Assembly: GCA_030684475.1 (NCBI GenBank)
Contig: JAUXWB010000156.1
Coordinates: forward strand, 19,592 to 83,591
DNA: 64,000 nt
Direction of reading: 5' to 3'
Origin: Reyranella sp.
GTDB taxonomy: Bacteria; Pseudomonadota; Alphaproteobacteria; Reyranellales; Reyranellaceae
The position numbers and the translations under genes are program-made. The stretch's first letter is position 1. Every line of letters starts with the position of its first letter. A model generated the notes under the pieces. That model was not told the DNA's origin, searched no databases, and saw only the letters and a program-made list of their open reading frames with translations. Positions 7,761 through 16,796 of this stretch are shown in pieces.

Positions 7761-10700
7761 GCCACTCGATCGCGAGAGCGCGCAAGACAAGCCTGCCGAG
7801 ATCGAATGCCGATTCGAACGGGCGCTGACCATCGTCGTTCCGGCACTCAATGAAGCAGCCGCCATTCGCCAAGTCGTCGAAGGATTGGAGCGTGTCGCAG
7901 CAGAATGCCTCGACCGGTTCGAAATCGTGGCCATCAACGACGGCAGCACCGACGATACCGGCACAATTCTCGATGCACTGAAAAAGAAGATTCCCGAACT
8001 TACGGTCGTGCATCACGCACAACGCCAGGGTGTCGGTACCGGTTTTCGCGCAGGGCTCGCGCTGGCAACCACGCCCTTCATCACGGTCGTTCCAGGCGAC
8101 GGCGCCTATCCGCCGCAAAATCTGCAAACGGCGTTCAGGATGGTCGGCAGCGCACGCCATATCGGCTCGATGCGCACGAACCAGCTCTCGGCCCGTGGGT
8201 CGTTTCGTTCGGTCTATTCGTGGGCATACAAGTTCGGCATCGGCTGGCTGCTTCAACTCCCCGTCAGCGATCTCCACAGTCTTCACATTTACGCCGTCGA
8301 CTCGCTGCGGCGGTCGCGCCTCACGCAGGACGGCTACCTGTATGGCATTGAAGCGCTTTCGGCCGCCGACATCGACCCGCATGACCTGAGGGAAACAGAG
8401 GTGACGCTTGCGCCCGATCGGGACCGCGCGAACCGCTCGCTGCGTTTCTCGACCGTGTTGGATTTGCTTTCTGCGCTCGGCGGTCTTTCCGATCGCCTGT
8501 TCGCGGGCTTGAAAGCACGCGGGCTGCTGGCGTTTCTGGCCGCCTATAGTTTGGTTTGGGTCCTAGTCTGCCTGCAGTTCAGCGAGACGCCCCATCTTCA
8601 GGACCTGGTTCCGAGGTCCTCTTGGTCCTATCTCACGGCGACGCTCGCCACGTTGCCAGCAATTGTCCTGATTCCTCTGACATTTGGCCTGTTGCTGCTT
8701 TCGCTATTCGATCGCAAGAACAACATTCCCCGCCCGTCCGATGACCATATCCTGTTGTCGATCATCGCGGGCACGGCTGCGCTCATACCGCTTGGCACAC
8801 TTCTGGGGGCCGCCGGCTTGCTGCGGCCGGCCATTCTTGTGCCGGCGTGCCTGGCTGTCGTCTGGTTCGGATTGCTGCGGCATCCAGGCGCGCTGCTGTC
8901 GTTCTTCGATTACGTGCTGCTTCGCGGCACCGCGACAAGAACTTCCATTGTGCTGATACGCGTGGCCGTGCTCTGCGCGCTCCTGCTCGTCCTGATCGGA
9001 CAGGCTTTGCCGGTGGACGTCTGGATGACGGACGTGATGCAGATTTACTATGCGTTCCTGGCGCGCGTGAAGGCGGCCGGCAACTTCTGGATCGACCCAT
9101 CCGCGCCCGATCTATCCAATTTCCTCATTGGCCGCGGCAACGGGCTGCACCTGATCTTTGCCGCCATGTTTCACCCCTACATCGGTGGCCTGATTAGCTT
9201 CGCCTATGTCTGCGGCATTCTGCTCATCGTCCGGCGGACCGGTACACTGCTGTTGGACGGCACGCTGGGAAAGCAGGCCGACTTGCGGGAAAGCGCATGG
9301 GTGGCGGCCCTAGATCTGCTTGTGTTGGCGACACTGATGTCGGCGCTCTTGCGCATCGAATTCGCGAAGTATCACCTGCAGCTCGGCTTCCTTATTGCCG
9401 CAGGCCTCTATCTCCTCGTCCTGCAACTTCACCGCGGGACGAGTACGGGGGCAAAAGCCCTGCTCGTGACCGCGATCACGCTCGCCGTCGTGCTGCCGCT
9501 CATTCTTCCGCAGCATATTATATTTTCTGGCATCCTCCTCGGCGCCGCTGCCGCTACGGGACTTCTGTACCGAGACTGGAAACTTGCGTCGACTGCCGTG
9601 AGCCTAGGCGTCATTGCCGGCCTCGCCTGCCTCCTCTCGTTGACGGTCAACTACGCTCACGTGGGCATTCCCGAACTTTTTCCTACCTCGATCTTCGCCA
9701 GGTTCGCCGATGTAGAACGGTATGGACAATTATCGAGCTTCGAAGTCTGGCGATATATATTTCTGGCTCAGAATCTGAACGATCAAGCCATTGAGATCGG
9801 CCCCAGAACGGCTGAACGATTGATGACGTTCCTCCACGGAACGCTGGTCAATGCAATGCTGCTCGGTTCGGCGGAGCTGCGCGAATGGGTCCTCCAATGG
9901 GTCGACTATCACTGGAAGTGGCTTGCCGCCGACCCATGGTTTGCCGTCGCCTGCCTCTCTCCCCTGATCCTCGTCACGCTCATCGTCCTGTACAAGCCGC
10001 GCGCGCAGATACTTCCCGTCACCATCGCCGTATTGCTGCTTACGGCCCCGGTCGCCTATATCGCCGGCCAGTGGCCCAGCGTGTTCGTGATCGCCGCGCC
10101 GGTAGCCCTCTATGCGATCCTTTCCGCCCGGGTAGCGGCGCACATTGCGGCGGCATTTGCCAGACCTGCCACGCTCGTCAACGAGCGTTCCGAAAACGAT
10201 GGCGGCATGAGCTTTACTGGAAGGGTGCTGTTGGCATTGATGTTCGTGTGGCTTGGAATGGGGCTTCTTTATGCGCTCGTACCCGGGGAGAGCATCAACC
10301 GGATGTTTCTTGCGTTCGCTCCCTTGACTTCGGTTCTCGTCGTTCTGCTGGTCTGTGTGTGTGCGAGATTGTTCTTGAACGCGCGCTCGACAGCAATGGC
10401 GCTGACAAGAAATACGGGGCATCCGGACCGATTCAAGGTGGCAAATCCCGCTCAGGTCGTTACCGGTCTGATTATCTGCGCAGCCGTGCCCGCTGTTCTG
10501 ATCGGGGTTCCCGCGGCGCAACTCGGCGTCGGCACTCCATTCGCAGCGCTCAGCATCGCCGTGCATATGCTGATTGTCGCTCTGGCGGGCGCCAGCCTCT
10601 ACGGCCTGCTCCGGTCGGCCCCCGGATCATTCAAAGGGCTTTCGCTGTCGCGCTGGGCTTCGCTGGATATGCGTTTTGTCAGCCGAGCAGTCGCGGCTGC

Positions 10701-11319
10701 CTTCGCCCTCTTCGCGCTGACCAGCGTATGGAACGAGCGCGATACTCTTCTTCACATGGTCGAGCAGGTCAGAACGCCGGCTGATGGGCCAGTATATGGC
10801 GAATACGCCTGGAACTTCGATCGCTGCCTCGATATGGCCGAGATCGCAAAGGGACGGGGCAGGATCCTTCCCGTGAACGCGACGGAACAGGCCATTCCCT
10901 GCTACGCGCCGATCGGTCTTCCCCGCGGCACCTTCGTCCATCACTACAATTCGCTCCTCGCGCCCCACTACATGCTGGTGCTGTACGGATCTCCCGACGA
11001 GCTCGAAACGTTCTATCGCGCAAATAACGTGAACTTCTTCTATTTCGACCGGCAGGAACGCGACTATATTTGGGGGCACGGCTTCAGCAGCCTGTTCGAG
11101 TCCGCAAGCCTGGAGCGCCGGTTCGACGTTGCGCACGAGGCGAAGGACTATTTTCTTCTCACCTGGCGGGGACAGGGCCAGCGGCCGGTAGACGCGAAAG
11201 TCGCCGACGAGCTGGCGCGGCTCCAGCCGATCAAGATCAAGAACTGGCCCCTCGCCGAAGAGGCGTACGAACGGCTCAGGCAAGAACTTCTGGACTCTCC
11301 AAAAGCAAAAGCGAACTGA
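7747..11319 (+). CDS. Fusion of GT2 glycosyltransferase and large polytopic membrane domain
   Basis: The product is 1190 residues. Residues about 25-260 are a family 2 glycosyltransferase of the polyprenyl-phosphate-sugar synthase type. They contain LTIVVPALNEAAAIRQVVEG, the nucleotide-binding AINDGSTDDTG and an acidic VPGDGAYPP motif. From about 265 to 1010 there are roughly 18 hydrophobic segments, then a soluble C-terminal region of about 180 residues. The expected reaction of the N-terminus is sugar transfer from a nucleotide to a lipid phosphate. The membrane part resembles GT-C proteins that would use that lipid-linked sugar in the periplasm. GtrB-like and Gtr-like functions are normally separate polypeptides, so the fusion is unusual. 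The start overlaps the flippase-like gene by 14 bp. Confidence 0.75.
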   Translation: MKSVRPLDRESAQDKPAEIECRFERALTIVVPALNEAAAIRQVVEGLERVAAECLDRFEIVAINDGSTDDTGTILDALKKKIPELTVVHHAQRQGVGTGFRAGLALATTPFITVVPGDGAYPPQNLQTAFRMVGSARHIGSMRTNQLSARGSFRSVYSWAYKFGIGWLLQLPVSDLHSLHIYAVDSLRRSRLTQDGYLYGIEALSAADIDPHDLRETEVTLAPDRDRANRSLRFSTVLDLLSALGGLSDRLFAGLKARGLLAFLAAYSLVWVLVCLQFSETPHLQDLVPRSSWSYLTATLATLPAIVLIPLTFGLLLLSLFDRKNNIPRPSDDHILLSIIAGTAALIPLGTLLGAAGLLRPAILVPACLAVVWFGLLRHPGALLSFFDYVLLRGTATRTSIVLIRVAVLCALLLVLIGQALPVDVWMTDVMQIYYAFLARVKAAGNFWIDPSAPDLSNFLIGRGNGLHLIFAAMFHPYIGGLISFAYVCGILLIVRRTGTLLLDGTLGKQADLRESAWVAALDLLVLATLMSALLRIEFAKYHLQLGFLIAAGLYLLVLQLHRGTSTGAKALLVTAITLAVVLPLILPQHIIFSGILLGAAAATGLLYRDWKLASTAVSLGVIAGLACLLSLTVNYAHVGIPELFPTSIFARFADVERYGQLSSFEVWRYIFLAQNLNDQAIEIGPRTAERLMTFLHGTLVNAMLLGSAELREWVLQWVDYHWKWLAADPWFAVACLSPLILVTLIVLYKPRAQILPVTIAVLLLTAPVAYIAGQWPSVFVIAAPVALYAILSARVAAHIAAAFARPATLVNERSENDGGMSFTGRVLLALMFVWLGMGLLYALVPGESINRMFLAFAPLTSVLVVLLVCVCARLFLNARSTAMALTRNTGHPDRFKVANPAQVVTGLIICAAVPAVLIGVPAAQLGVGTPFAALSIAVHMLIVALAGASLYGLLRSAPGSFKGLSLSRWASLDMRFVSRAVAAAFALFALTSVWNERDTLLHMVEQVRTPADGPVYGEYAWNFDRCLDMAEIAKGRGRILPVNATEQAIPCYAPIGLPRGTFVHHYNSLLAPHYMLVLYGSPDELETFYRANNVNFFYFDRQERDYIWGHGFSSLFESASLERRFDVAHEAKDYFLLTWRGQGQRPVDAKVADELARLQPIKIKNWPLAEEAYERLRQELLDSPKAKAN

Positions 11320-11461
11320 GCGTCGACTCTACGGCTCAAGCCGAACGTTTGGCTCCCTTCATCATCTCCCGTCAGTTCTCTTCATGGTGCCGCTCAATTC
11401 TCGCGCATGGTCGCCGCGACGGACAGATTGTCGGCAACCCATCTTCGAGTATTGTCGTCGA

Positions 11462-12679
11462 ATGACCGTCGACCAAGCAGTGTTTCTCGTCGGAGGACTC
11501 GGCACGCGCCTGGGCAGCCTTACGGCCCACAGCGCCAAGCCCGTTCTCGACGTTGCCGGCAAGCCATTCGTGGAACACCTGCTCGGCGAGGCGAACCGAT
11601 TCGGCTTTCGGAAGGCCCTGCTGCTTTGCGGCCATCGGGCGGCGGACCTTCGCGCTGCCTATGACGGGAGGAGATTTGGTGACTTGAAGGTCGAGGTTGC
11701 GGTCGAAGCCGAGCCGGCTGGCACTGCGGGCGCGCTTGCGTTATCGGCCGACAGGCTGGACGAAGTCTTTCTCCTCGCCAACGGAGACTCCTTCTTCGAT
11801 TTCAACTGGCTCGCCCTCCTCCCGTCCCTCGAGCGTGACGACTGGACCATGCATGCCGCGCTGGCGCTCGGCGTACCCGGCGGCCGGTACGGCCGCGTGG
11901 AGCTCGAGGGGGACCGCATCTCCCGCTTCCTGCCCAAGGGCGAAGGCGACCTGCCGATCAATGCCGGAATCTATCTCGTGCGCCGCCGCCTGCTGGACCG
12001 CATCCAGGCTGTGCCCTGCTCGCTCGAGAACGACATCCTGCCGGCCCTGGCGGCGGAGGGCGGGCTGCTGGGTCGCCCTGTGGAAGGTGCCTTCATCGAT
12101 ATCGGCATTCCCGAGGATTTCGAGCGCGCGCAGTCAGCCCTGCCGATGTTCCTGCGGCGCCCCGCCGTCTTCCTCGACCGCGACGGCGTGCTGAACCACG
12201 ACGACAATTACGTGCACCGGCCCGACCAGGTCCGTTGGACCGATGGCGCCATCGAGGCGGTGCGGTGGCTGAACGATGCGGGCCACTACGTGTTCGTCGT
12301 CACCAACCAGGCGGGCGTGGCGCGCGGCCTCTACGGCGAAGAGGACGTCCTCAGGCTGCACGGCTGGATGCAAAGCGAACTGCGGCGCGTCGGGGCGCAT
12401 ATCGACGGCTTTGAATACTGTCCCTACCACCCCGAGGGCACCGTCGAGGCCTACCGGCGCGTCTCGGAGTTCCGCAAACCCGGTCCCGGCATGATCCTGA
12501 AACTCAAGCAGGCTTGGGCGATCGACGAGGCGAGGTCTTTCCTGATCGGCGACCGGGAGAGCGATCTCCAGGCCGCCGCTGCGGCAGGCATTCCCGGTCA
12601 CCTGTTCACCGGCGGCAACCTGTTCGACTTCGTCAGGCCCCGCGTGCCGGCGCGACGAAGAAATCCCGCCGCCGGTTGA
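11462..12679 (+). CDS. Bifunctional heptose 1-phosphate nucleotidyltransferase / heptose 1,7-bisphosphate phosphatase fusion
   Basis: The 405-residue product has two enzymes in one chain. Residues 1-225 are a sugar-phosphate nucleotidyltransferase (LVGGLGTRLGSL at 9-20, AKPVLDVAGKP, LANGDSFFDF) of the HddC type. Residues 233-395 are a HAD phosphatase of the GmhB type with nucleophile motif FLDRDGVLNHD (Asp239 and Asp241), TNQAGVARG and zinc-loop-like YCPYHPEG. Together they would convert D-glycero-D-manno-heptose 1,7-bisphosphate to the 1-phosphate and then to a nucleotide-heptose, probably GDP-linked. The HddA-like kinase lies about 14 kb downstream. ATG 11384 is an alternative start but adds residues outside the family fold. 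The 3' end overlaps the convergent aldo/keto reductase by 47 bp. Confidence 0.85.
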   Translation: MTVDQAVFLVGGLGTRLGSLTAHSAKPVLDVAGKPFVEHLLGEANRFGFRKALLLCGHRAADLRAAYDGRRFGDLKVEVAVEAEPAGTAGALALSADRLDEVFLLANGDSFFDFNWLALLPSLERDDWTMHAALALGVPGGRYGRVELEGDRISRFLPKGEGDLPINAGIYLVRRRLLDRIQAVPCSLENDILPALAAEGGLLGRPVEGAFIDIGIPEDFERAQSALPMFLRRPAVFLDRDGVLNHDDNYVHRPDQVRWTDGAIEAVRWLNDAGHYVFVVTNQAGVARGLYGEEDVLRLHGWMQSELRRVGAHIDGFEYCPYHPEGTVEAYRRVSEFRKPGPGMILKLKQAWAIDEARSFLIGDRESDLQAAAAAGIPGHLFTGGNLFDFVRPRVPARRRNPAAG

Positions 12680-13607
12680 TCGCCAGGACGGCCTCCACTG
12701 CCTCCGGCGACAACGGCCCGAGGGTACCCGCCAGGGCGTTCGTTTCGGCCTCTCCGGGGCGCAGGATGCCCGGAATGGTCGTGGAGACCGCCGGGAAGGA
12801 CAGGCAAAAGCGCAAGGCTGCCACTGCCCCTTCCCGCCCTGGCTTGGCCTGGGTGGCCGCCAGAAGGTCGCGCGCGCCGTCGATCCAATTGTCGAGCTGA
12901 GCGCGCGGCCAGGCGCGTCGGTGGTCGCCCGGAGCGAAAGACGTGCTGCGGTCGATGGTGCCCGAGAGGAAGCCGAAGCAAAGAGGGGTCCGGGCGACGA
13001 AGGCGGCCTGGTGCTCTGCCAGAGCGTCCAACAGGCCGGACGTCAGCGCCCGCACGTCCATCATGTTGAAGTTCGCCTGGATGACCGCCATCCCGGCCAT
13101 TTGCAGGGCCTCCAGGGCCGTCTGAGGGGTCTTGGCCGAAATTCCCCACGCCCGAACCTTCCCGACCTCCAGAAGGCGCTCCAGGGTCTGCCGGACGTCG
13201 TTCGAGGCCAGGACCTCGGAGGGCGGATTGTGGAGCTGCAGGACGTCCAGATAGTCCGTCTGCAGGCGTCTCAAACTTGCTTCCGTCGATCGTTGGAGAG
13301 CGGCAGGGGAAAAATCAGGCGCCCGGGTCCAGTCGTCATAGCCGGCCTTGGTAGCGACGACGACGTGTTGCCTTCGCCCGGCGAGCGCCCGACCGATCAG
13401 TTCCTCGCTGTGCCCGGCGCCGTAAGCAGGTGAGGTGTCGAAGAAGGTGATGCCGCAGTCGAGTGCCCGGTGGAGGGCCGCCAACGATTGGCCATCGTCG
13501 GTCTCGCCGTAGGAGGTTTCGCCGGCACTACGACCGCCGATCCCCCACGCACCGAAGCCGACCTCAGAGACAAGGATCCCGGTGCGACCCAGGCTGCGAT
13601 AGCGCAT
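12633..13607 (-). CDS. Aldo/keto reductase
   Basis: The 324-residue soluble protein has a complete AKR catalytic tetrad: Asp57 and Tyr62 (FFDTSPAYGAG), Lys87 (VVATKAGY) and His126 (LQLHNPPSE). It would reduce an aldehyde or ketone with NAD(P)H through a TIM barrel. The closely spaced upstream radical SAM gene on the same strand, 12 bp away, suggests a two-gene operon. Within a sugar cluster it may reduce a keto-sugar, but AKR substrates cannot be read from sequence. Its 3' end runs 47 bp into the oppositely oriented heptose fusion gene. Confidence 0.9.
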   Translation of the reverse strand: MRYRSLGRTGILVSEVGFGAWGIGGRSAGETSYGETDDGQSLAALHRALDCGITFFDTSPAYGAGHSEELIGRALAGRRQHVVVATKAGYDDWTRAPDFSPAALQRSTEASLRRLQTDYLDVLQLHNPPSEVLASNDVRQTLERLLEVGKVRAWGISAKTPQTALEALQMAGMAVIQANFNMMDVRALTSGLLDALAEHQAAFVARTPLCFGFLSGTIDRSTSFAPGDHRRAWPRAQLDNWIDGARDLLAATQAKPGREGAVAALRFCLSFPAVSTTIPGILRPGEAETNALAGTLGPLSPEAVEAVLAINRRRDFFVAPARGA

Positions 13608-13619
13608 CTGCGGCCGCGT

Positions 13620-15650
13620 TCAGTAGTGCCCGGCCAACTCGGGCGTGATCTCGAGAGCGCGCGGAGAGTAGAGATACGCACCCTTCTTGTTGCCCCACCA
13701 GACGATCTCGCGGCACCATTTCTGGAAATCGTCATAGGGCTTGCTGGTGCGGTCGATTTCGACCACCAGAGGCATCTTGCGAAGCAAGGCCGGCTCGCCG
13801 CCCCTCACCTTGTTCCAATAGTCGAGCAGATCGTAGTTGAGCTTCACCTTCACATCGGCCCGCGCGAAAGGCTGATGCACCAGGGCATGGTTGAGGCGAA
13901 CGGCCTCCTCCACGACCTCGACCGGCAGGCCGGAACTCCTCGCCCGCACGGTGTCGGTCAAAAGCTCGCCCGCCTCCCTGTAGAAGGCGTCGAACCTTCC
14001 TTCGGCCGTCAGCTTGACGAAAATATACTCATCCGCCGGCCAGAAGATGTTGAGATACTCCTTCGAGAAGACGTACTCCGAGCCACCCTTCTGGATCGAC
14101 CGGGCCTCGCTTTCGAAGAAGGCATTGATCTCCGCGATCATCGGGAAGCGCCTGGGATCGGCGGCCATGAAGGCCTCGATCATGTCCCGGTAGGAAATGC
14201 CGGAAATGCCGTGCGCCAGAATGAGGGGAATCTGGAAAAGCTTGTCGAAGTGCAGCAGCGCGGTCATCCAGCAGAAGGTGCGAGTACGCCGCCAATCGTC
14301 GAGTGGCGTCGCCGCTGTCGCGATCACCAGGTCCTGGACTTCCGGCACATCGTCGTCGAGTTCGACCCGTTCGCCGTGGATGTTGATGATCTTTGATTCG
14401 ACCGTGACCATGCCGTACTTCGCCTGATAGGCCGGATCGCCCATCTCGGCGTTGGGCAGGATCGACAGGTTGTTGAACTGGATGCGGTTGTGCTGGCCGT
14501 TTTCCATCAGCAGGTCGACGCCCCTGACGAACGACTCGTAGGTCTCGCCGGGCAGGCCCAGGATCAGGTCCGAGTAGGTCTCGACCTTGTCGCGTGTGAA
14601 ACGGCGCTGCAGCTCCATGTAGGTGCCGAGCGAGATGTTGTCGCGCTTGATCGCCTCCAGGGTCGGCATGTCGACGCTCTGCATGGAGAGCGCCACCCCC
14701 TTGTTGAGGCCGGCGTCCGAGAGAATCTTCTGCGTCTCGTAGGCACGCTCGGTGGCGTTCTTGGTGTTCTGCACCGAGAGCGCCACCGGATAGCCGGTCT
14801 GCTTTTTGATGCCGGCGACGTAGTTGGCGATGTCGACGTCGCGCTTCTGGATGCCGAAGTTGGCGTCGCAGCAGAATATGTATTCGATCTTCTTTTCGGC
14901 GAACCAGTCGACCTCGCGGAACAGGCGCTCTTCGCCGAACTTCGTCACCTTGGCGGCCGTCGCCGAGCCCCAGTCGCAGAAGGTGCAGCGGAACGGGCAG
15001 CCGCGGTTGGTTTCCCACAGGCCGATCCAGCTTTCCTCCCGATTGGCCGCCATGATCTCGTCGAAGGCACCTTCGAGGAAGGGCGACGGGATTTCGTCGA
15101 GATCACGCACGCGATCGATGTTCTTGGTCCGGACGAAGGTGCCGTCCGGCTTCACCATGCTGATCCCCGGGATCGTCTCCCAGCTTGCCCGATCGTGGAA
15201 GGTCTCGAGAAGCTTCAGGAACGTGCGCTCGCCCTCGTTGTGGACGGCGAGATCGATCTGCGGATTGGCCCGCATGAACGATTCAGACTGGTCCGGCACG
15301 TGCGGCCCGCCGAAGATCACGACGATACCGGGCTTCAAGGCTTTCAGCCGGCGCGCGATCTCGAGCGAAATTCTGCCGTTCCAGACGTAGGTGCTGAAGC
15401 CGACGATGTCGGCGTCCTTCATCGCCTCGACCGCATCCGCGATACGCACGCGCTTGTAGAGCGGCGGCAGGAAGCGATACCGGCCGGGCTCGGGCGCAAA
15501 CTTCTGCACATAGGTCTGCAGCAATGCGACCGAATAGGGTAGATAGTTCTGCCCCGAAAACGAGTTGTTGATCTGGACCAAGCCGACCGTCAGCGCCCCG
15601 GTGGAGGGCGCCGCCTGCGCGATGGATCCTGCGGCTTGTGGCGTCGACAT
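13620..15650 (-). CDS. Cobalamin-binding-domain radical SAM enzyme
   Basis: The product is about 676 residues. Residues 20-150 form a B12-binding-type Rossmann domain (LPYSVALLQTYVQKF; ADIVGFSTYVW; VIFGGPHVPD). The radical SAM barrel carries the 4Fe-4S motif CxxxCxxC as RGCPFRCTFCDWG (Cys218, Cys222, Cys225). A C-terminal part of about 250 residues matches nothing I can name. The family uses SAM-derived radicals for methyl transfer to unreactive carbons, epimerisation or rearrangement. In a glycan locus the likely substrate is a sugar or a lipid carrier. ATG 15650 was chosen over ATG 15725 because the extra 25 residues have no family match. It probably shares an operon with the aldo/keto reductase. 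Confidence 0.85.
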   Translation of the reverse strand: MSTPQAAGSIAQAAPSTGALTVGLVQINNSFSGQNYLPYSVALLQTYVQKFAPEPGRYRFLPPLYKRVRIADAVEAMKDADIVGFSTYVWNGRISLEIARRLKALKPGIVVIFGGPHVPDQSESFMRANPQIDLAVHNEGERTFLKLLETFHDRASWETIPGISMVKPDGTFVRTKNIDRVRDLDEIPSPFLEGAFDEIMAANREESWIGLWETNRGCPFRCTFCDWGSATAAKVTKFGEERLFREVDWFAEKKIEYIFCCDANFGIQKRDVDIANYVAGIKKQTGYPVALSVQNTKNATERAYETQKILSDAGLNKGVALSMQSVDMPTLEAIKRDNISLGTYMELQRRFTRDKVETYSDLILGLPGETYESFVRGVDLLMENGQHNRIQFNNLSILPNAEMGDPAYQAKYGMVTVESKIINIHGERVELDDDVPEVQDLVIATAATPLDDWRRTRTFCWMTALLHFDKLFQIPLILAHGISGISYRDMIEAFMAADPRRFPMIAEINAFFESEARSIQKGGSEYVFSKEYLNIFWPADEYIFVKLTAEGRFDAFYREAGELLTDTVRARSSGLPVEVVEEAVRLNHALVHQPFARADVKVKLNYDLLDYWNKVRGGEPALLRKMPLVVEIDRTSKPYDDFQKWCREIVWWGNKKGAYLYSPRALEITPELAGHY

Positions 15651-15779
15651 TCGCTGCGCCTCGTGGCCCTCCGTCCCCTCGTCGGCGAGGCTTGCTAGAC
15701 CGATGACAGGCTGGAATTGAATCACTCAGACAGGTAGAGCGCCACTCTTCGCAATGCAATAGGATTAAAGCTCATAATA

Positions 15780-15795
15780 CCCTGAATTGGCAGGG
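15780..15795. promoter_or_regulatory. Inverted repeat in divergent promoter region
   Basis: CCCTG and CAGGG flank a 6-nt centre (AATTGG) in the A/T-rich gap between the radical SAM gene (leftward) and the epimerase gene (rightward). A TATTAT box on the minus strand directly abuts it. This may be an operator; no regulator is known. Confidence 0.25.
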
Positions 15796-15824
15796 AATAT
15801 TGAAAGAAGCGCCATGGGGACGGG

Positions 15825-16793
15825 ATGACTCTCGCCGGCAAAAAGGTCCTGATTGCGGGTGGGTCGGGCTTCCTGGGGACGAATCTGGCCCTGAGGCTGG
15901 CAGACTTGGGAGCCCGGCTACGGCTCACCATCCACCGCAATCCGCTCCAGGCGGCCTTTCCCGGCGCCGAAGTACTCGAGGTCGACCTGCGCCGGCCCGA
16001 GGATTGTGCCCGCGCAACCGAGGGCATGGACGCCGTCTTCATCTGCTCGGCCCATACCTCAGGCGCCGGAGTCATCCGGACAACCCCGCTTGTCCACATC
16101 ACGCCCAATGTCCTGATCAACACGCTGCTCCTCGAGGCAGCCTACGAGGCCCGGGTCGGGAAGGTCTGCTTCCTGTCCAGCGGGGCAGCCTATCCCGGCA
16201 CCGGCGACCGGCCAGTCACCGAGGCCGAAATGTTCGAGGGCGACCCCGAGGAAGTCTACTTCCACGCCGGCTGGATGAAGCGCTACGCCGAAATCCTGTG
16301 CCGGACCTATGCCGAGAAGATTTCCAACCCAATGCAGACCGTGGTCGTACGTCCGTCCAACGTCTACGGGCCCTACGACAAGTTCGACTTCGCCGTCAGC
16401 CATGTGACGGCCGCACTCCTTAGGCGGGTCGTCGAGCGGCAATCGCCGCTCGAAGTCTGGGGCACCGGCGACGATATCCGCGACCTGATCTACGTCGACG
16501 ACTTCGTCGACGGGGTGATCGCGGCCGTGGCCACCGATCTACCGTTCCTCGCCGTGAATATCTGTGCCGGTCGCGGCTACGCGGTCCGGCAAGTACTGGC
16601 GACGCTGCTGGAGGTGGATGGCTTCGGCGACGCCCAGGTCACGTTCGATCGATCAAGGCCCAGCACCGTACCGGTACGGCTGATGGACAACGGTCTTGCC
16701 CGCGCGCTCCTGGGATTCGAGGCACAAGTACCGCTTGCCGAAGGTCTCAGGCGGACGCTTGCCTGGTACCGGGCCAACAAGGCCGGGCATTAA
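15825..16793 (+). CDS. NAD-dependent epimerase/dehydratase-family protein with altered active site
   Basis: The 322-residue extended-SDR protein resembles GDP-L-fucose synthase and related nucleotide-sugar epimerases. The dinucleotide motif is GGSGFLG (residues 12-18). The catalytic Ser region is FLSSGAAYPG (118-127), and substrate motifs are VVRPSNVYGPYDKFD and IRDLIYVDDFVDG. The active-site lysine is Lys152, but the position four residues before it, normally Tyr of YxxxK, is Ala148 (HAGWMK). A Tyr at 145 lies three residues further upstream. Either chemistry is changed or another residue acts as the acid/base. It is convergent with the E1 beta gene (3-bp gap). Confidence 0.85.
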   Translation: MTLAGKKVLIAGGSGFLGTNLALRLADLGARLRLTIHRNPLQAAFPGAEVLEVDLRRPEDCARATEGMDAVFICSAHTSGAGVIRTTPLVHITPNVLINTLLLEAAYEARVGKVCFLSSGAAYPGTGDRPVTEAEMFEGDPEEVYFHAGWMKRYAEILCRTYAEKISNPMQTVVVRPSNVYGPYDKFDFAVSHVTAALLRRVVERQSPLEVWGTGDDIRDLIYVDDFVDGVIAAVATDLPFLAVNICAGRGYAVRQVLATLLEVDGFGDAQVTFDRSRPSTVPVRLMDNGLARALLGFEAQVPLAEGLRRTLAWYRANKAGH

Positions 16794-16796
16794 CGC

